DNA from: Clostridiales bacterium UBA1206 | Lineage (GTDB): Bacteria; Bacillota; Clostridia; Oscillospirales; CAG-382 | NCBI GenBank assembly: GCA_002310055.1 | Contig: DBXS01000026.1 | Location: 52,186-116,185 of the forward strand | Direction of reading: 5' to 3' | DNA: 64,000 nt | In this document: piece after piece, positions 44,137 to 52,913 of the stretch | Position numbering within the stretch: position 1 is the first letter of the stretch | Layout of the letters: each line of letters starts with the position of its first letter | Made by a program: the position numbers and the translations under genes | Notes under the pieces: model-generated | Database searches by the model: none | What the model saw: the letters and a program-made list of their open reading frames with translations, nothing else | What the model was told of the DNA's origin: nothing

Positions 44137-45705
44137 TCAATCTATAAGCGAGGTCTTCTGCGATACTTCGACTTTCTTATCGTAGCAGGCGAACATACCG
44201 TCCACCGCGATCTTATCGCTCTTTGGCGTGAACAGGCTCACAACGGGAACTATGATAAGTCCCGCTATCATTGCGAATGCGCCGCAGTTGATCGGCGACT
44301 GCAGCACGGCGGGGAACGCAGAGCGAAACAGCATATTCGCTATCATTACGCCCGAACCGAACACAAAGCAGACCCAGCACGCGGCTTTGGTGACTCGTTT
44401 GCTGTAAAGCCCGTATAGGAACGGCGCAAGGAAAGCTCCGGCGAGCGCGCCCCACGAAACGCCCATAAGCTGAGCGATATATTTGACGGCTTCGTTCGTG
44501 CTTTTGACCTGATATACGGCAATGAGCGCCGATATCGCTATGAACACGACTATGAATATCCTTATTATCAGCACCTGCTTTTTCTCGTCCATCTTCTTAA
44601 TGAACGTGCCCTTGAGGAAGTCGATCGTAAGGGTTGAAGAAGAGGCGATGACGAGCGAAGAAAGCGTTGACATCGACGCCGAAAGCACGAGTATCATCAC
44701 TATAGCGATAAGCAGGTCGGGCAGGGAAGAAAGCATACCCGGAATGACCGAGTCAAACCCTTCGGCGGGTACGAGTGCACCGGTCGCATCGGTCGCGGTG
44801 GCAATATTTGCAAGTCTGCCGAAACCGCCGAGGAAATAGCATCCTCCCGCGACGACCACGGCAAAGATCGTGGAAATGACCGTGCCTTTTTTAATTGATT
44901 CTTCGCTTTTGATGGCGTAGAATTTCTGCACCATCTGCGGAAGTCCCCAGGTGCCGAGCGAGGTGAGAATCACGACTCCGAACAGGTTGAGCGGATCCGG
45001 CCCGAAGAACGAGGCAAACGCGCCGGGCATATCGTTCGCCGCAGTATCGCTGACGTTAGCCATTTCTTTAAGCGACGCCATGAATCCGCCGTGCGTGCCA
45101 AGCACCGCCGCTATTACGGCGACGATACCTATAAGCATTATCATACCCTGAATAAAGTCGTTTATCGCCGTAGCCATATATCCGCCGGCTATAACGTAAA
45201 TGCCCGTGAGCACCGACATAACGACTATGCACCAGACGTAATCTATGCCGAAAGCCATTTCGAAAAGGCGTGAAAGTCCGTTATAAAGCGAAGCAGTATA
45301 AGGGATAAGGAACACAAAAGTGATCACAGAGGCGCCCAGCTTGAGCCCTTTTGAATCGAACCGCTTGCCGAAAAAGTCCGGCATAGTGGAAGAATTGAGG
45401 TACTGCGTCATAATGCGCGTGCGTCTGCCGAGTATGACCCACGCGAGCAGCGAACCTACGAGCGCGTTGCCGAGCCCGATCCACGTCGCGGCTATACCGT
45501 ATTTCCAGCCGAACTGTCCGGCGTAGCCGATAAATATGACGGCGGAAAAATACGACGTTCCGTAAGCGAAAGCAGTGAGCCACGGGCCCACGCTGCGCCC
45601 GCCCAGAACGAATCCGTTCACGTCGGTGGCGTGGCGGCGGCAGTACAGCCCAACGCCTACCATGACCGCAAAGAACAGCACGGTCAGCAAGATCTTGATT
45701 ACCAT
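44137..45705 (-). CDS. Sodium:solute symporter family protein (SSS; proline/pantothenate-type)
   Basis: This 522-residue membrane protein has about 13 predicted helices. It opens VGLYCRRHATDVNGFVLGGRSVGPWLTAFAYGTSYFSAVIFIG and shows the SSS-family features of that first segment together with GGYMATAINDFIQG (sodium site region) and the GTWGLPQMVQKFYAIKS loop. SSS transporters use the sodium gradient to bring in proline, pantothenate, sugars, or other small solutes; the substrate is not readable. GAGGTGA precedes the ATG. The single gene has its own promoter and terminator. Confidence 0.9.
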   Translation of the reverse strand: MVIKILLTVLFFAVMVGVGLYCRRHATDVNGFVLGGRSVGPWLTAFAYGTSYFSAVIFIGYAGQFGWKYGIAATWIGLGNALVGSLLAWVILGRRTRIMTQYLNSSTMPDFFGKRFDSKGLKLGASVITFVFLIPYTASLYNGLSRLFEMAFGIDYVWCIVVMSVLTGIYVIAGGYMATAINDFIQGMIMLIGIVAVIAAVLGTHGGFMASLKEMANVSDTAANDMPGAFASFFGPDPLNLFGVVILTSLGTWGLPQMVQKFYAIKSEESIKKGTVISTIFAVVVAGGCYFLGGFGRLANIATATDATGALVPAEGFDSVIPGMLSSLPDLLIAIVMILVLSASMSTLSSLVIASSSTLTIDFLKGTFIKKMDEKKQVLIIRIFIVVFIAISALIAVYQVKSTNEAVKYIAQLMGVSWGALAGAFLAPFLYGLYSKRVTKAACWVCFVFGSGVMIANMLFRSAFPAVLQSPINCGAFAMIAGLIIVPVVSLFTPKSDKIAVDGMFACYDKKVEVSQKTSLID

Positions 45706-45747
45706 TTTATCACCTCGTACAGAGTATGCGCGTGTATATTTTCATAT

Positions 45748-45776
45748 ATTATAGCGTATAATTATCGATCTTTCAA
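45748..45776 (-). promoter_or_regulatory. SigA promoter of the symporter gene
   Basis: On the minus strand: TTGAAA (45771-45776), 17 bases, TATAAT (45748-45753). Confidence 0.75.
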
Positions 45777-45830
45777 TATTTTTCGGCACAAAAAATACAA
45801 AAATATACCCGTTTTTTTGTATATAACACA

Positions 45831-45859
45831 AAAAAGCGGCGGAACATACGCTCCGCCGC
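45831..45859 (-). terminator. Terminator of the 5'-nucleotidase-type gene
   Basis: GCGGCGGA-loop-TCCGCCGC followed by TTTTTT on the minus strand. Confidence 0.8.
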
Positions 45860-45875
45860 CCTTGTTTTGCCTTAT

Positions 45876-47345
45876 TCATTCGAGTATCGTTATCCTGCCG
45901 TCGATCTTCGCGTCGAGGTTGTCGTTGGTGGAAAAATACTCTTCTATAATATTGGTCTCGGAAGTAGCCACGGTCTTGGGTTTCATATTCTTCTGGACCT
46001 CTTTGAGCGGGATCCCGAAGAACTGGTCGAAATTCTTGAAGTGATAGTGCTGCAGGCCGATCTTGATTATCATATCTTCGGTGACGGGCTCGCCGTTGAA
46101 CGTGAGCGATTCGATGGTGTGCGTCGATTTGCGGTAGGTTATGCGCAGCGCTTTGGATATCTGATAAAACTCCGTCTCTCCCACCCAGGCGTCATCGCGC
46201 ATAAGGAACTGCATCATCTGCCTCAGCTGCGCGCCGGTGACCGCCACCATATGGATCTGGCCGTCGAACGGCGTGTTTTCGAGCATATCGGCGTATTCAA
46301 CTATCGGCCCCATTTCCTGCTTGCGAATACTGCCGGAGCCGAAGAACATAACGTCGAAACTGGCTTCCCACGCCATAAGGTCGGCGTACAGGTCACCCAT
46401 CTCGGTCTCCTGTTCGCGGCAGGGATGTGTGAGTTTGCGCGCAAAGCGCGTGACCACGCGTTTATATTTGCTGTCGGTTTCGGTGCGGTAGCTGTCTATA
46501 AGATCTTCCATCACCGGATCTTTGGGAGCCGTATCTTCGTTAATGGGGACGCATTTCCATTTGAACGCCTTGATCTCTTTATCCTGTGTGTCGTATTCAA
46601 GGTCTATGCGGCCGACCTGCGTCGTACCGGAACCCGCCTGTACGATGGGGATACCGTTCACCACGGTCGGCTTTTCAAGCAGCGTGTGCGAATGCCCGCC
46701 TATGATCATATCCACGCCCCATTCAGGATCGAGTTTTTCGGCGAGCTTGATATCGTTGTCGTAGCCTATGTGCGTGAGCAGCACGGTCATATCGGTGTTC
46801 ACGGTGCGGTAGTTGTCGCATATAATGCCAACTTCCTTAGCCGCGGATTCGAGATCTATGAAAGAGCCGATTATTTTTTCGCTTCTGGTGGAAGCCAGCA
46901 CTTCGTCGGTGAGTATGCCTATGAACAGTATGCGCATACCGCTGCGCTCGATATTTATGTACGGCGTGAACACGCGCGCATTGTTCATAGTTACGAACAG
47001 GTTCGCGTTGACGATGGGGAATTTGGCGCATTTTTCAAGGAACAGCAGATGTGCAAAGCCGTAATCCACCTCGTGGTTGCCGACCGTCGTGACGTCGGGC
47101 CCGAGGTTGTTCATAAGGTCGATGGTGGAAAGCCCCTGGTATTCGGAATCGATTATGGAGCCGCGGAACATATCGCCCGCTATGGCGTAGATCACGTTCT
47201 GCCTTTCTTCGCGGACTTTGTTGACGTAGCCCGAAAGACGGCACAGACCGCCGGTCTCCTTGCCGTTTTCTTCTTTGGGAAGAAAATCGCCGTGCAGGTC
47301 GTTGGAATGCAGGATAGTCAGTTTCTTTATGCTGTCTTCAGTCAT
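45876..47345 (-). CDS. 5'-nucleotidase / metallophosphoesterase (UshA-like)
   Basis: This 489-residue enzyme has a calcineurin-like metallophosphatase domain (LTILHSNDLHGD, AGDMFRGS, GNHEVDYG, LLTHIGYD, GGHSHT) and a C-terminal 5'-nucleotidase domain (FFGSGSIRKQEMGPIVEYAD, FDGQIHMVAVTGAQL). The family hydrolyses nucleotides, 2',3'-cyclic nucleotides or UDP-sugars. Unlike most UshA-type enzymes, it has no signal peptide or anchor, so it seems cytoplasmic. AAGGGG precedes the ATG. It has its own promoter at 47375-47403. Confidence 0.9.
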   Translation of the reverse strand: MTEDSIKKLTILHSNDLHGDFLPKEENGKETGGLCRLSGYVNKVREERQNVIYAIAGDMFRGSIIDSEYQGLSTIDLMNNLGPDVTTVGNHEVDYGFAHLLFLEKCAKFPIVNANLFVTMNNARVFTPYINIERSGMRILFIGILTDEVLASTRSEKIIGSFIDLESAAKEVGIICDNYRTVNTDMTVLLTHIGYDNDIKLAEKLDPEWGVDMIIGGHSHTLLEKPTVVNGIPIVQAGSGTTQVGRIDLEYDTQDKEIKAFKWKCVPINEDTAPKDPVMEDLIDSYRTETDSKYKRVVTRFARKLTHPCREQETEMGDLYADLMAWEASFDVMFFGSGSIRKQEMGPIVEYADMLENTPFDGQIHMVAVTGAQLRQMMQFLMRDDAWVGETEFYQISKALRITYRKSTHTIESLTFNGEPVTEDMIIKIGLQHYHFKNFDQFFGIPLKEVQKNMKPKTVATSETNIIEEYFSTNDNLDAKIDGRITILE

Positions 47346-47374
47346 TTGATTTTTCCCCTTTGCGTTTTTCTTTG

Positions 47375-47403
47375 ATTATACAGGATACGCGCTTTTTTGT
47401 CAA
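47375..47403 (-). promoter_or_regulatory. Consensus SigA promoter of the 5'-nucleotidase-type gene
   Basis: On the minus strand: TTGACA (47398-47403), 17 bases, TATAAT (47375-47380). Confidence 0.85.
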
Positions 47404-47419
47404 TACCGAACGCGGGGCG

Positions 47420-47456
47420 AAAAAAGCCGAAAAGCAACGCGCTTTTCGGCTTTTTT
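47420..47456 (-). terminator. Terminator of the fucO-type gene
   Basis: Perfect 16-bp repeat: AAAAAAGCCGAAAAGC, loop AACGC, GCTTTTCGGCTTTTTT. It lies 13 bases past the stop, and both arms give T-tails. Confidence 0.88.
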
Positions 47457-47469
47457 ATTTGTTTTATTA

Positions 47470-48618
47470 TCAGAGCTGGCTTCTGTAAAGCTCGACTATC
47501 TCTTCTACGCTCGTCTCTCTGGGGTTGCCGGGGCGGCAGGCGTCGGCATACGCGGATTCGGCGAGGAAACGGATATCTTCTTCCTTGAGTATGCCTCTGA
47601 GATTCTCGGGGATCCCCACGTCTTTGGAAAGCTTGCGGACCTCGGCGATCGTCGCTTCGGCGGCCTCTTTGTCTGTCATCGAATCTATGCCTTTGACCTC
47701 CATCGCTTTGCCTATCGCGCGGTAGCGTTCGCCGCATACCGGCTTGTTGTAATCAAGTCCTACGGGGAGCAGGATAGCGCAGGCGACGCCGTGAGGCGTG
47801 TCGTAAAGCGCGGAAAGACCGTGCGCCATACTGTGGACTATACCGAGACCCACGTTCGAAAATCCCATACCGGCAATATACTGGCCGAGCGCCATCCCTT
47901 CGCGCCCTTCGGGGGTGTTCTGCACGGCGCCGCGAAGGTTCTTTGCGATAAGATGAATGGCTTCCAGATGGAACATATCGCTTATGGTGCAATGAGCTTT
48001 GGTGATATATCCTTCTATGGCGTGCGTCAGCGCGTCCATACCGGTCGCAGCCGTAAGGCTCTTGGGCATGGTAGACATCATATCGGGATCGACGACTGCG
48101 ATATCGGGGATATCGTTGGTATCTACGCAAACGAATTTGCGTTTCTTTTCAACGTCGGTGATGACGTAATTGATGGTGACTTCCGCGGCGGTGCCGGCGG
48201 TCGTGGGAACGGCTATGGTGAATACCGCGTGCTTTTTGGTGGGCGCGACGCCTTCGAGCGAGCGCACGTCGGCGAATTCAGGGTTGTTGGCTATAATGCC
48301 TATGGCTTTTGCGGTGTCCATGCTCGAGCCGCCGCCAAGGGCGATGATGCAGTCGGCGCCGGAGCGTTTGAAAGCCTCTACGCCGTTCTTGACGTTTTCA
48401 ATGGTGGGGTTGGGTTTGATATCGCTGAAAACCGTATAAGGGAATCCGGCTTTTTCAAGCAAATCGGTGACTTTTGCGGTCACGCCGAATTTTATAAGGT
48501 CTGCGTCGGACGTGACGAACGCCTTTTTAAAGCCGCGGGCTTTGAGTTCGGGCACGATGTTTTCTATCGCTCCGTGTCCGTGGTAAGAGATCGAGTTGAG
48601 TACTATGCGGTCTGCCAT
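47470..48618 (-). CDS. fucO: Iron-containing alcohol dehydrogenase, FucO (lactaldehyde reductase) type
   Basis: This 382-residue NAD-dependent enzyme interconverts aldehydes and alcohols; the length equals that of E. coli FucO. It shows LGGGSSMDTAKAIGI (NAD), PTTAGTAAEVT, and the metal ligands Asp and His in TGMDALTHAIEGY and GIVHSMAHGLSALYDTPHG. FucO converts lactaldehyde, from fucose or rhamnose breakdown, to 1,2-propanediol, but related enzymes reduce other aldehydes, and no fucose or rhamnose genes are present here. GGAGG precedes the ATG at 48618; a longer in-frame reading is basic and unlike the family. Confidence 0.88.
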   Translation of the reverse strand: MADRIVLNSISYHGHGAIENIVPELKARGFKKAFVTSDADLIKFGVTAKVTDLLEKAGFPYTVFSDIKPNPTIENVKNGVEAFKRSGADCIIALGGGSSMDTAKAIGIIANNPEFADVRSLEGVAPTKKHAVFTIAVPTTAGTAAEVTINYVITDVEKKRKFVCVDTNDIPDIAVVDPDMMSTMPKSLTAATGMDALTHAIEGYITKAHCTISDMFHLEAIHLIAKNLRGAVQNTPEGREGMALGQYIAGMGFSNVGLGIVHSMAHGLSALYDTPHGVACAILLPVGLDYNKPVCGERYRAIGKAMEVKGIDSMTDKEAAEATIAEVRKLSKDVGIPENLRGILKEEDIRFLAESAYADACRPGNPRETSVEEIVELYRSQL

Positions 48619-48654
48619 AAGGATACCTCCGTTATATTTATTTGGACTGTAATT

Positions 48655-48683
48655 ATAATACCTTATCCGCCGCCGTTTGTAAA
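48655..48683 (-). promoter_or_regulatory. SigA-type promoter of the fucO-type gene
   Basis: On the minus strand: TTTACA (48678-48683), 17 bases, TATTAT (48655-48660). In the region 48684-48827 I see no convincing SigF or SigG promoter for sigG, only a short palindrome CGGATTTTAATCCG. Confidence 0.6.
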
Positions 48684-48827
48684 CAGTATTTTTACGTTTT
48701 AACAAAATATTTACGGATACGGACATATAAGAATATTTTCGCTTTATTTTGTATCTTTTTTACGCCCGGATTTTAATCCGACGTATACGGGGCAGAATGT
48801 AATCGACGAATATCACGGAGGTCCCGT

Positions 48828-49598
48828 ATGTACAACAAAGTGGAAATCTGCGGCATAAACACCTCGCGGCTCATAACGATATCCGAAACCGAAAAACGCG
48901 AACTGCTCGCTAAAGCACGTGCCGGCGATAAGCTCGCCCGCGAAAAGATGATCAACGCAAACCTCAAGCTCGTGCTTTCGGTCATACAGTCGTTTTCGTC
49001 GCGCACCGCCTGTGCAGACGACCTTTTCCAGGTCGGCTGCATCGGACTCATAAAAGCGGTCGATAACTTCGATCTCGCACAGGACGTAAGGTTTTCGACC
49101 TACGCGGTGCCGATGATAATAGGCGAGATACGCCGCTTTCTGCGGGACGACAACCACATCCGCGTCTCGCGTTCGGTGCGCGATACCGCGTTCAAGGCGC
49201 TCAGGGTCAAGGACGAGCTTTCGGTCGCACTCGCGCGCGATCCCACACCCGAAGAGATCGCCGAAAAACTGGGCGTTCCGGCAAGGGAAGTGGTCTCGGC
49301 GTTAAACGCCATAATGGAACCGGTCTCGCTGTACGAACCGGTATACACCGAAAACGGCGACAGTCTTTACGTTATGGATCAGATAAGCTACAAGGTCAAC
49401 ACCGACGAAAACTGGATCACCGATATCGCGGTGAGCGAAGCGGTGAAAAAGCTGACCGAACGCGAAAAACGCATACTCGCGCTGCGCTTTTACGCCGGGA
49501 AAACGCAGACCGAAGTTTCAAAAGAAATAGGCATATCCCAGGCGCAGATATCGCGCATAGAAAAGAGCGCGCTCAACAAAATAAGAGACGAACTGTAA
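48828..49598 (+). CDS. sigG: Sporulation sigma factor, SigG type
   Basis: This 256-residue sigma factor opens MYNKVEICGINTSRL, close to the signature MxxNKVEICGVDTSKL start of SigG, the late forespore factor. Region 2 is AREKMINANLKLVLSVIQSF to FSTYAVPMIIGEIRRFLRDD; region 3 is DPTPEEIAEKLGVP; region 4 is LTEREKRILALRFYAGKTQTEVSKEIGISQAQISRIEKSAL. In Bacillus and Clostridium it directly follows spoIIGA-sigE; here it stands alone between fucO and a sensor kinase operon. Presence implies sporulation ability or ancestry. GGAGG precedes the ATG. Confidence 0.92.
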   Translation: MYNKVEICGINTSRLITISETEKRELLAKARAGDKLAREKMINANLKLVLSVIQSFSSRTACADDLFQVGCIGLIKAVDNFDLAQDVRFSTYAVPMIIGEIRRFLRDDNHIRVSRSVRDTAFKALRVKDELSVALARDPTPEEIAEKLGVPAREVVSALNAIMEPVSLYEPVYTENGDSLYVMDQISYKVNTDENWITDIAVSEAVKKLTEREKRILALRFYAGKTQTEVSKEIGISQAQISRIEKSALNKIRDEL

Positions 49599-49608
49599 CG
49601 CGGCGACG

Positions 49609-49642
49609 AAAAAAGCAGACTGTTCAAAGTCTGCTTTTTTTT
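49609..49642. terminator. Bidirectional terminator between sigG and the histidine kinase gene
   Basis: AAAAAAGCAGACT, loop GTTCAA, AGTCTGCTTTTTTT; U tails are possible both ways. The kinase stop lies at its right edge. Confidence 0.88.
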
Positions 49643-50879
49643 AGCTGCGCTTGAACGAACATATAAACGTGTTGCCGTTTTCTTCGTCGCTCACCACTTC
49701 GATCTTTCCTCCGTGCAGTTCGGTGATCGAACTCGCTATTGAAAGCCCCAGCCCGAAACTGCCTCCCGCTTCGGTGCGTGATTCGTCGACGCGGTAGAAC
49801 CTTTCGAAAATGTGCTTAGCCTGTTCGGGCGTAATGAGCGCGCCGCGGTTATTGACGGCGATTATCGTCTTTTCGGGGGCGTTATACAAAGCCGCTTTTA
49901 CGGTCCCGCCGCTTTCGGAATACTTGCACGCGTTGTCGATAAGTATCGAAACGAGCCGCATCATCATGTCTCTGTTGCCGAAGAACCGTATGTCCTGCTC
50001 CACGTTCAGTTCGAACGAAAGCCCTTTTTCAAAGCACACGCTTTCAAACGGGAGCGCGGCGGCGTTCACCGCGTTGGAAAGGTCGAAATCGGCCTTTTCA
50101 ATGCTCGCTTTGGTCTCGTCGGTCTTTGCGAGATAAAGGATGCCGGTTATAAGGTCGTTCATCCTCACGGTCTCGTCCTTGATGTATCCCAGCCATTTCA
50201 TCTGTCCGTCCACCGTGTCTTCGGGATGCGATAGGACTATATCGGTATTCGCGGAAATCACCGCCACGGGAGTCTTCAACTCGTGCGACACGTCCGCCAC
50301 GAGCTGCCTCTGCTGTTCCCATGAACGCTCGACCGGCCGCAGCGCGATACGCGTCACCACGATGGCGATGATAAAGAAACACAAAGTGCCGGCTGCGGCG
50401 ATCGCTATCAGCGTCATACGCATCGAACCGAGCGTCGAATCTTCCCGGCTTTTATCTAAAAAAACAACTTTGGTATATCCGGGAGAGGAAGTCTTCATAT
50501 AGCGCAGACCGTAGCCGTCGAGCACGCCGGTCTCTTCCTTCTGGGCGAGCACTTCGTCCATAAGCGCAAAGATGTACTGCTTCTGTTCTTCGGTTATCGT
50601 GCCGAACCCGTACGGCGTGAGCATATTTCCCACTTCGCGGTATTCAATTATAAAAATGTCGTACCGCGAATACGTGTCCGTGTCGCCGAAATAGCGGTTG
50701 AACCTGTCGTCGAATACAATAGAGGGGTTCTGCCTGGAATAGCTGCGCAGCGCTTCTTCGCTTTCGTTTTTCAAAGTGTGCGCGGTCTGAAAATAGAATA
50801 CGGCAAGCATGGCGTAGAAGAGGACGCATAAAAGAGCGAGCGTTATGAGCGTTATCTTTATGCGGAGCTTTTTTATCAT
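49641..50879 (-). CDS. Membrane sensor histidine kinase
   Basis: This 412-residue kinase has an N-terminal helix (LRIKITLITLALLCVLFYAMLAVFYF), an extracellular stretch of about 120 residues, a second helix (MTLIAIAAAGTLCFFIIAIVV), then a HisKA domain with phospho-accepting His in LVADVSHELKTPVAVI and a HATPase_c domain (N box LIDNACKYSE, G boxes, FGLGLSIASSI). It signals to the adjacent regulator. The ATG at 50879 overlaps the regulator stop by four bases (ATGA) and has GGAGG upstream; a longer in-frame reading is rejected because it lacks these. The signal it senses is unknown. Confidence 0.92.
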   Translation of the reverse strand: MIKKLRIKITLITLALLCVLFYAMLAVFYFQTAHTLKNESEEALRSYSRQNPSIVFDDRFNRYFGDTDTYSRYDIFIIEYREVGNMLTPYGFGTITEEQKQYIFALMDEVLAQKEETGVLDGYGLRYMKTSSPGYTKVVFLDKSREDSTLGSMRMTLIAIAAAGTLCFFIIAIVVTRIALRPVERSWEQQRQLVADVSHELKTPVAVISANTDIVLSHPEDTVDGQMKWLGYIKDETVRMNDLITGILYLAKTDETKASIEKADFDLSNAVNAAALPFESVCFEKGLSFELNVEQDIRFFGNRDMMMRLVSILIDNACKYSESGGTVKAALYNAPEKTIIAVNNRGALITPEQAKHIFERFYRVDESRTEAGGSFGLGLSIASSITELHGGKIEVVSDEENGNTFICSFKRS

Positions 50880-51550
50880 TTTCCCGCCTCCAGAACATAA
50901 CCCACGCGGCGCACCGTCGATATCGAAACGGAAGACCCCACGAACGCGAGCTTTTTGCGGATGAACGAAATATAAACTTCCACGTTGTTGTCTTCGGCGT
51001 CGGAAAGATATCCCCACACCTTGGTGATGAGTTCTTCCTTGCTTATCGCGGCACCCGGGTTGGACATCAGCAGCTTGAGAATCTCAAACTCCTTGAACCC
51101 CAGCTTGACCGAATTGCCGGCGCACGAAAGCGTGCAGCTGTCGAGCCCCAGCGTTATATCGCCGAAAGAAAGCTCGTTGAGTATCACTTCGCCCTTGCGG
51201 CGCGAGACGGCGCGTATGCGCGCCATCAATTCTTCTTTCAAAAACGGCTTTGTCAGATAATCGTCGGCGCCGGAATCGAGCCCGCGGACCTTGTCGGTGA
51301 CTTCGTCGCGCGCGGTGAGCAGAATTATGGGCGTGCTTACCTTAGCCGCTCTCAGCTTTTTGAGCACCTCGAAGCCGTTCATCCCGGGAAGCATTATATC
51401 GAGCAGGATGACGTCGTATATGCCGCTCACGCCGTAATCGTATCCGTCGCGCCCGTCGTAGACCGCCTCGCAGTGGATCTTCTGCTGTGAAAGGATCTCG
51501 CAAATGCCGTCGGCGAAACGTTTTTCGTCATCTACCACAAGTATGTTCAT
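50876..51550 (-). CDS. OmpR-family response regulator
   Basis: This 224-residue regulator has a receiver domain (LVVDDEKRF with acidic pair, phospho-accepting Asp in VILLDIMLPGMNGFEV, and Lys in LTKPFLKEEL) and a C-terminal winged-helix DNA-binding domain (ELSFGDITLGL to ISTVRRVGYVLEAG). It is cotranscribed with its kinase and lies one base after the upstream membrane protein gene. Confidence 0.93.
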   Translation of the reverse strand: MNILVVDDEKRFADGICEILSQQKIHCEAVYDGRDGYDYGVSGIYDVILLDIMLPGMNGFEVLKKLRAAKVSTPIILLTARDEVTDKVRGLDSGADDYLTKPFLKEELMARIRAVSRRKGEVILNELSFGDITLGLDSCTLSCAGNSVKLGFKEFEILKLLMSNPGAAISKEELITKVWGYLSDAEDNNVEVYISFIRKKLAFVGSSVSISTVRRVGYVLEAGK

Positions 51551-51551
51551 T

Positions 51552-52565
51552 TTATTTCACTCTCTGAATGGAAACGTCCATTTTCTTGCCGGACGCCTTC
51601 TTTTTGAGGTGCGTGCCGTAAATGAATATCAGCGCTATGTACGCGCAGCAGAGCGCGATCACCGAACCGATGATAAAGAAGGGAAGATTGTACGGATCGG
51701 TGAACTGCATCTTCATCACGCTCGGCAGAGCGCTAAACGAGCTGGAAGGATAAATGCCTTTTTCGGCGGAAAGATATTTTATAAAACCGAGTACGCAGCC
51801 GCAGTAGTGCGCGAGCACGGTGATCACGCCGGTGATCACGCTGAGCAGAACAAGGCTCTTAACGGAATATTTGCCCGCAGCGACGCGGTAAACGTAAGTG
51901 ATGAGCGCGCCTATGAGTATTCCGAACAGGCAGGGCGCGAACCTGAACATATCCATACGGCCGTTGACTCCGAGCAGCCAGCAGACTAACGCATAAACGG
52001 CGGCGCCGAGAAGCCCCGCGAGGACCGCGAACAGCATCCCCTTACCGAACTTTTCTTCGGCTTTTTCGGCGCCCTGGTCGGCTTTGCTTCCGTTGGATTC
52101 GGCGTATGCCAGCGCGCATTCGCCGCAGACGAGGTGCTTATGCGATTCCTTTGCGTTCTTGAGCGTGACCACGCGTTTGTCGGCGGCGTCCTTGAAGACC
52201 TCGCCGCATTTGGAACAATGGTCGGATTTATATATGCCCACGGAATCGAGCATACCGGCAATGTAATCTATCATCTCGCGGAATACCGAAAGTTCGGCGT
52301 GCGATTTGACCGAAACGTAGTTTTCGTCGACCGCGTAATCGGTGATGGAATACTTTTCCAGAACGTTCCTTATAGCCTCGTTTATGCTGACGTAATCGTC
52401 GGTATATTCGTCGCTGTCGCCGATATAGCATGAAACCTCAACGGTCCGGGTGCTCTTCTTTTCGGTAACGGTCATAAAGAACCCGCCGTAGACGCCGTAA
52501 ACGCAGTCTTCCGCGGCTTTCATACCCACGCTTTTTGCGAAAACTTCCAAAGCTTTAGAGATCAT
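51552..52565 (-). CDS. Membrane protein of unknown function with a zinc-ribbon-like segment, first in the two-component operon
   Basis: This 337-residue protein has a soluble N-terminal half (about 1-125), then a CxxC pair set (CSKCGEVFKDA and HLVCGEC, about 117-152) that could bind zinc, a charged linker and four predicted helices (from FAVLAGLLGAAVYALVCWLLG to GSVIALCCAYIALIFIYG). I do not recognise the family. It is separated by one base from the response regulator gene, so it is part of the same operon and may be its sensor partner or target. A possible GC-rich structured leader lies upstream at 52665-52771. Confidence 0.8.
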   Translation of the reverse strand: MISKALEVFAKSVGMKAAEDCVYGVYGGFFMTVTEKKSTRTVEVSCYIGDSDEYTDDYVSINEAIRNVLEKYSITDYAVDENYVSVKSHAELSVFREMIDYIAGMLDSVGIYKSDHCSKCGEVFKDAADKRVVTLKNAKESHKHLVCGECALAYAESNGSKADQGAEKAEEKFGKGMLFAVLAGLLGAAVYALVCWLLGVNGRMDMFRFAPCLFGILIGALITYVYRVAAGKYSVKSLVLLSVITGVITVLAHYCGCVLGFIKYLSAEKGIYPSSSFSALPSVMKMQFTDPYNLPFFIIGSVIALCCAYIALIFIYGTHLKKKASGKKMDVSIQRVK

Positions 52566-52664
52566 TTTTCAGAATCATCCTTTGCATCGTTTATTTAGTT
52601 TATATTATCACTTACGCCCTCAAAAGTGTTTAACATTGTGTTAATTATTCGCTTATTTCAGAAT

Positions 52665-52771
52665 AAAAAAGCGTATCGCGGCACGGGTTTGTTCCCGCGC
52701 TTTGAACGCGTTTGTGAACCTGTGCGCGGCGGAGAAGAGAGCGTATACGCGCGCCCGTTCTGACCCGTGCT
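52665..52771 (-). promoter_or_regulatory. GC-rich structured element with U-tail upstream of the membrane protein-kinase operon (candidate leader RNA)
   Basis: On the minus strand the element starts GCACGGG (52764-52770) and ends with the complement CCCGTGC (52681-52687); an inner hairpin CCGCGC/GCGCGG sits inside. The self-complementary GCGTATACGC could alternatively pair with GCGATACGC, which is followed by TTTTTT (52665-52670). Two exclusive folds, one with a terminator, are what a leader attenuator would show, but no known class is recognised and no strong promoter is seen. The remaining gap 52566-52664 and 52772-52834 shows nothing else I can name. Confidence 0.4.
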
Positions 52772-52834
52772 GTACGTCTTAAACAAATAAGAAAGAAATT
52801 CAAAAAATCGCACAGAAATATTTACCGATTTATA

Positions 52835-52863
52835 TTGACAAAACCAAACAAAAATTGTATTAT
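52835..52863 (+). promoter_or_regulatory. SigA promoter of the potABC-Dlt-like-potD operon
   Basis: TTGACA (52835-52840), 17 bases, TATTAT (52858-52863), about 45 bases before potA's RBS. No promoter of similar quality appears inside the following 10 kb. Confidence 0.75.
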
Positions 52864-52913
52864 TATATATCTGCATAATGAAGCAGTCCGTGCAAAATTG
52901 AGGAGGATGATAA

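Noticed and set aside
45867..47375. 502-residue open frame on the + strand opposite the 5'-nucleotidase gene
   Set aside because: It mirrors the real gene almost exactly and shows no family motif; the minus strand has promoter, RBS, domains and terminator.
52621..52790. 6S RNA, SRP RNA or tmRNA in the potA upstream gap
   Set aside because: The conserved central bubble, SRP loop or tRNA-like end of those RNAs is absent; only generic GC-rich pairing is seen.
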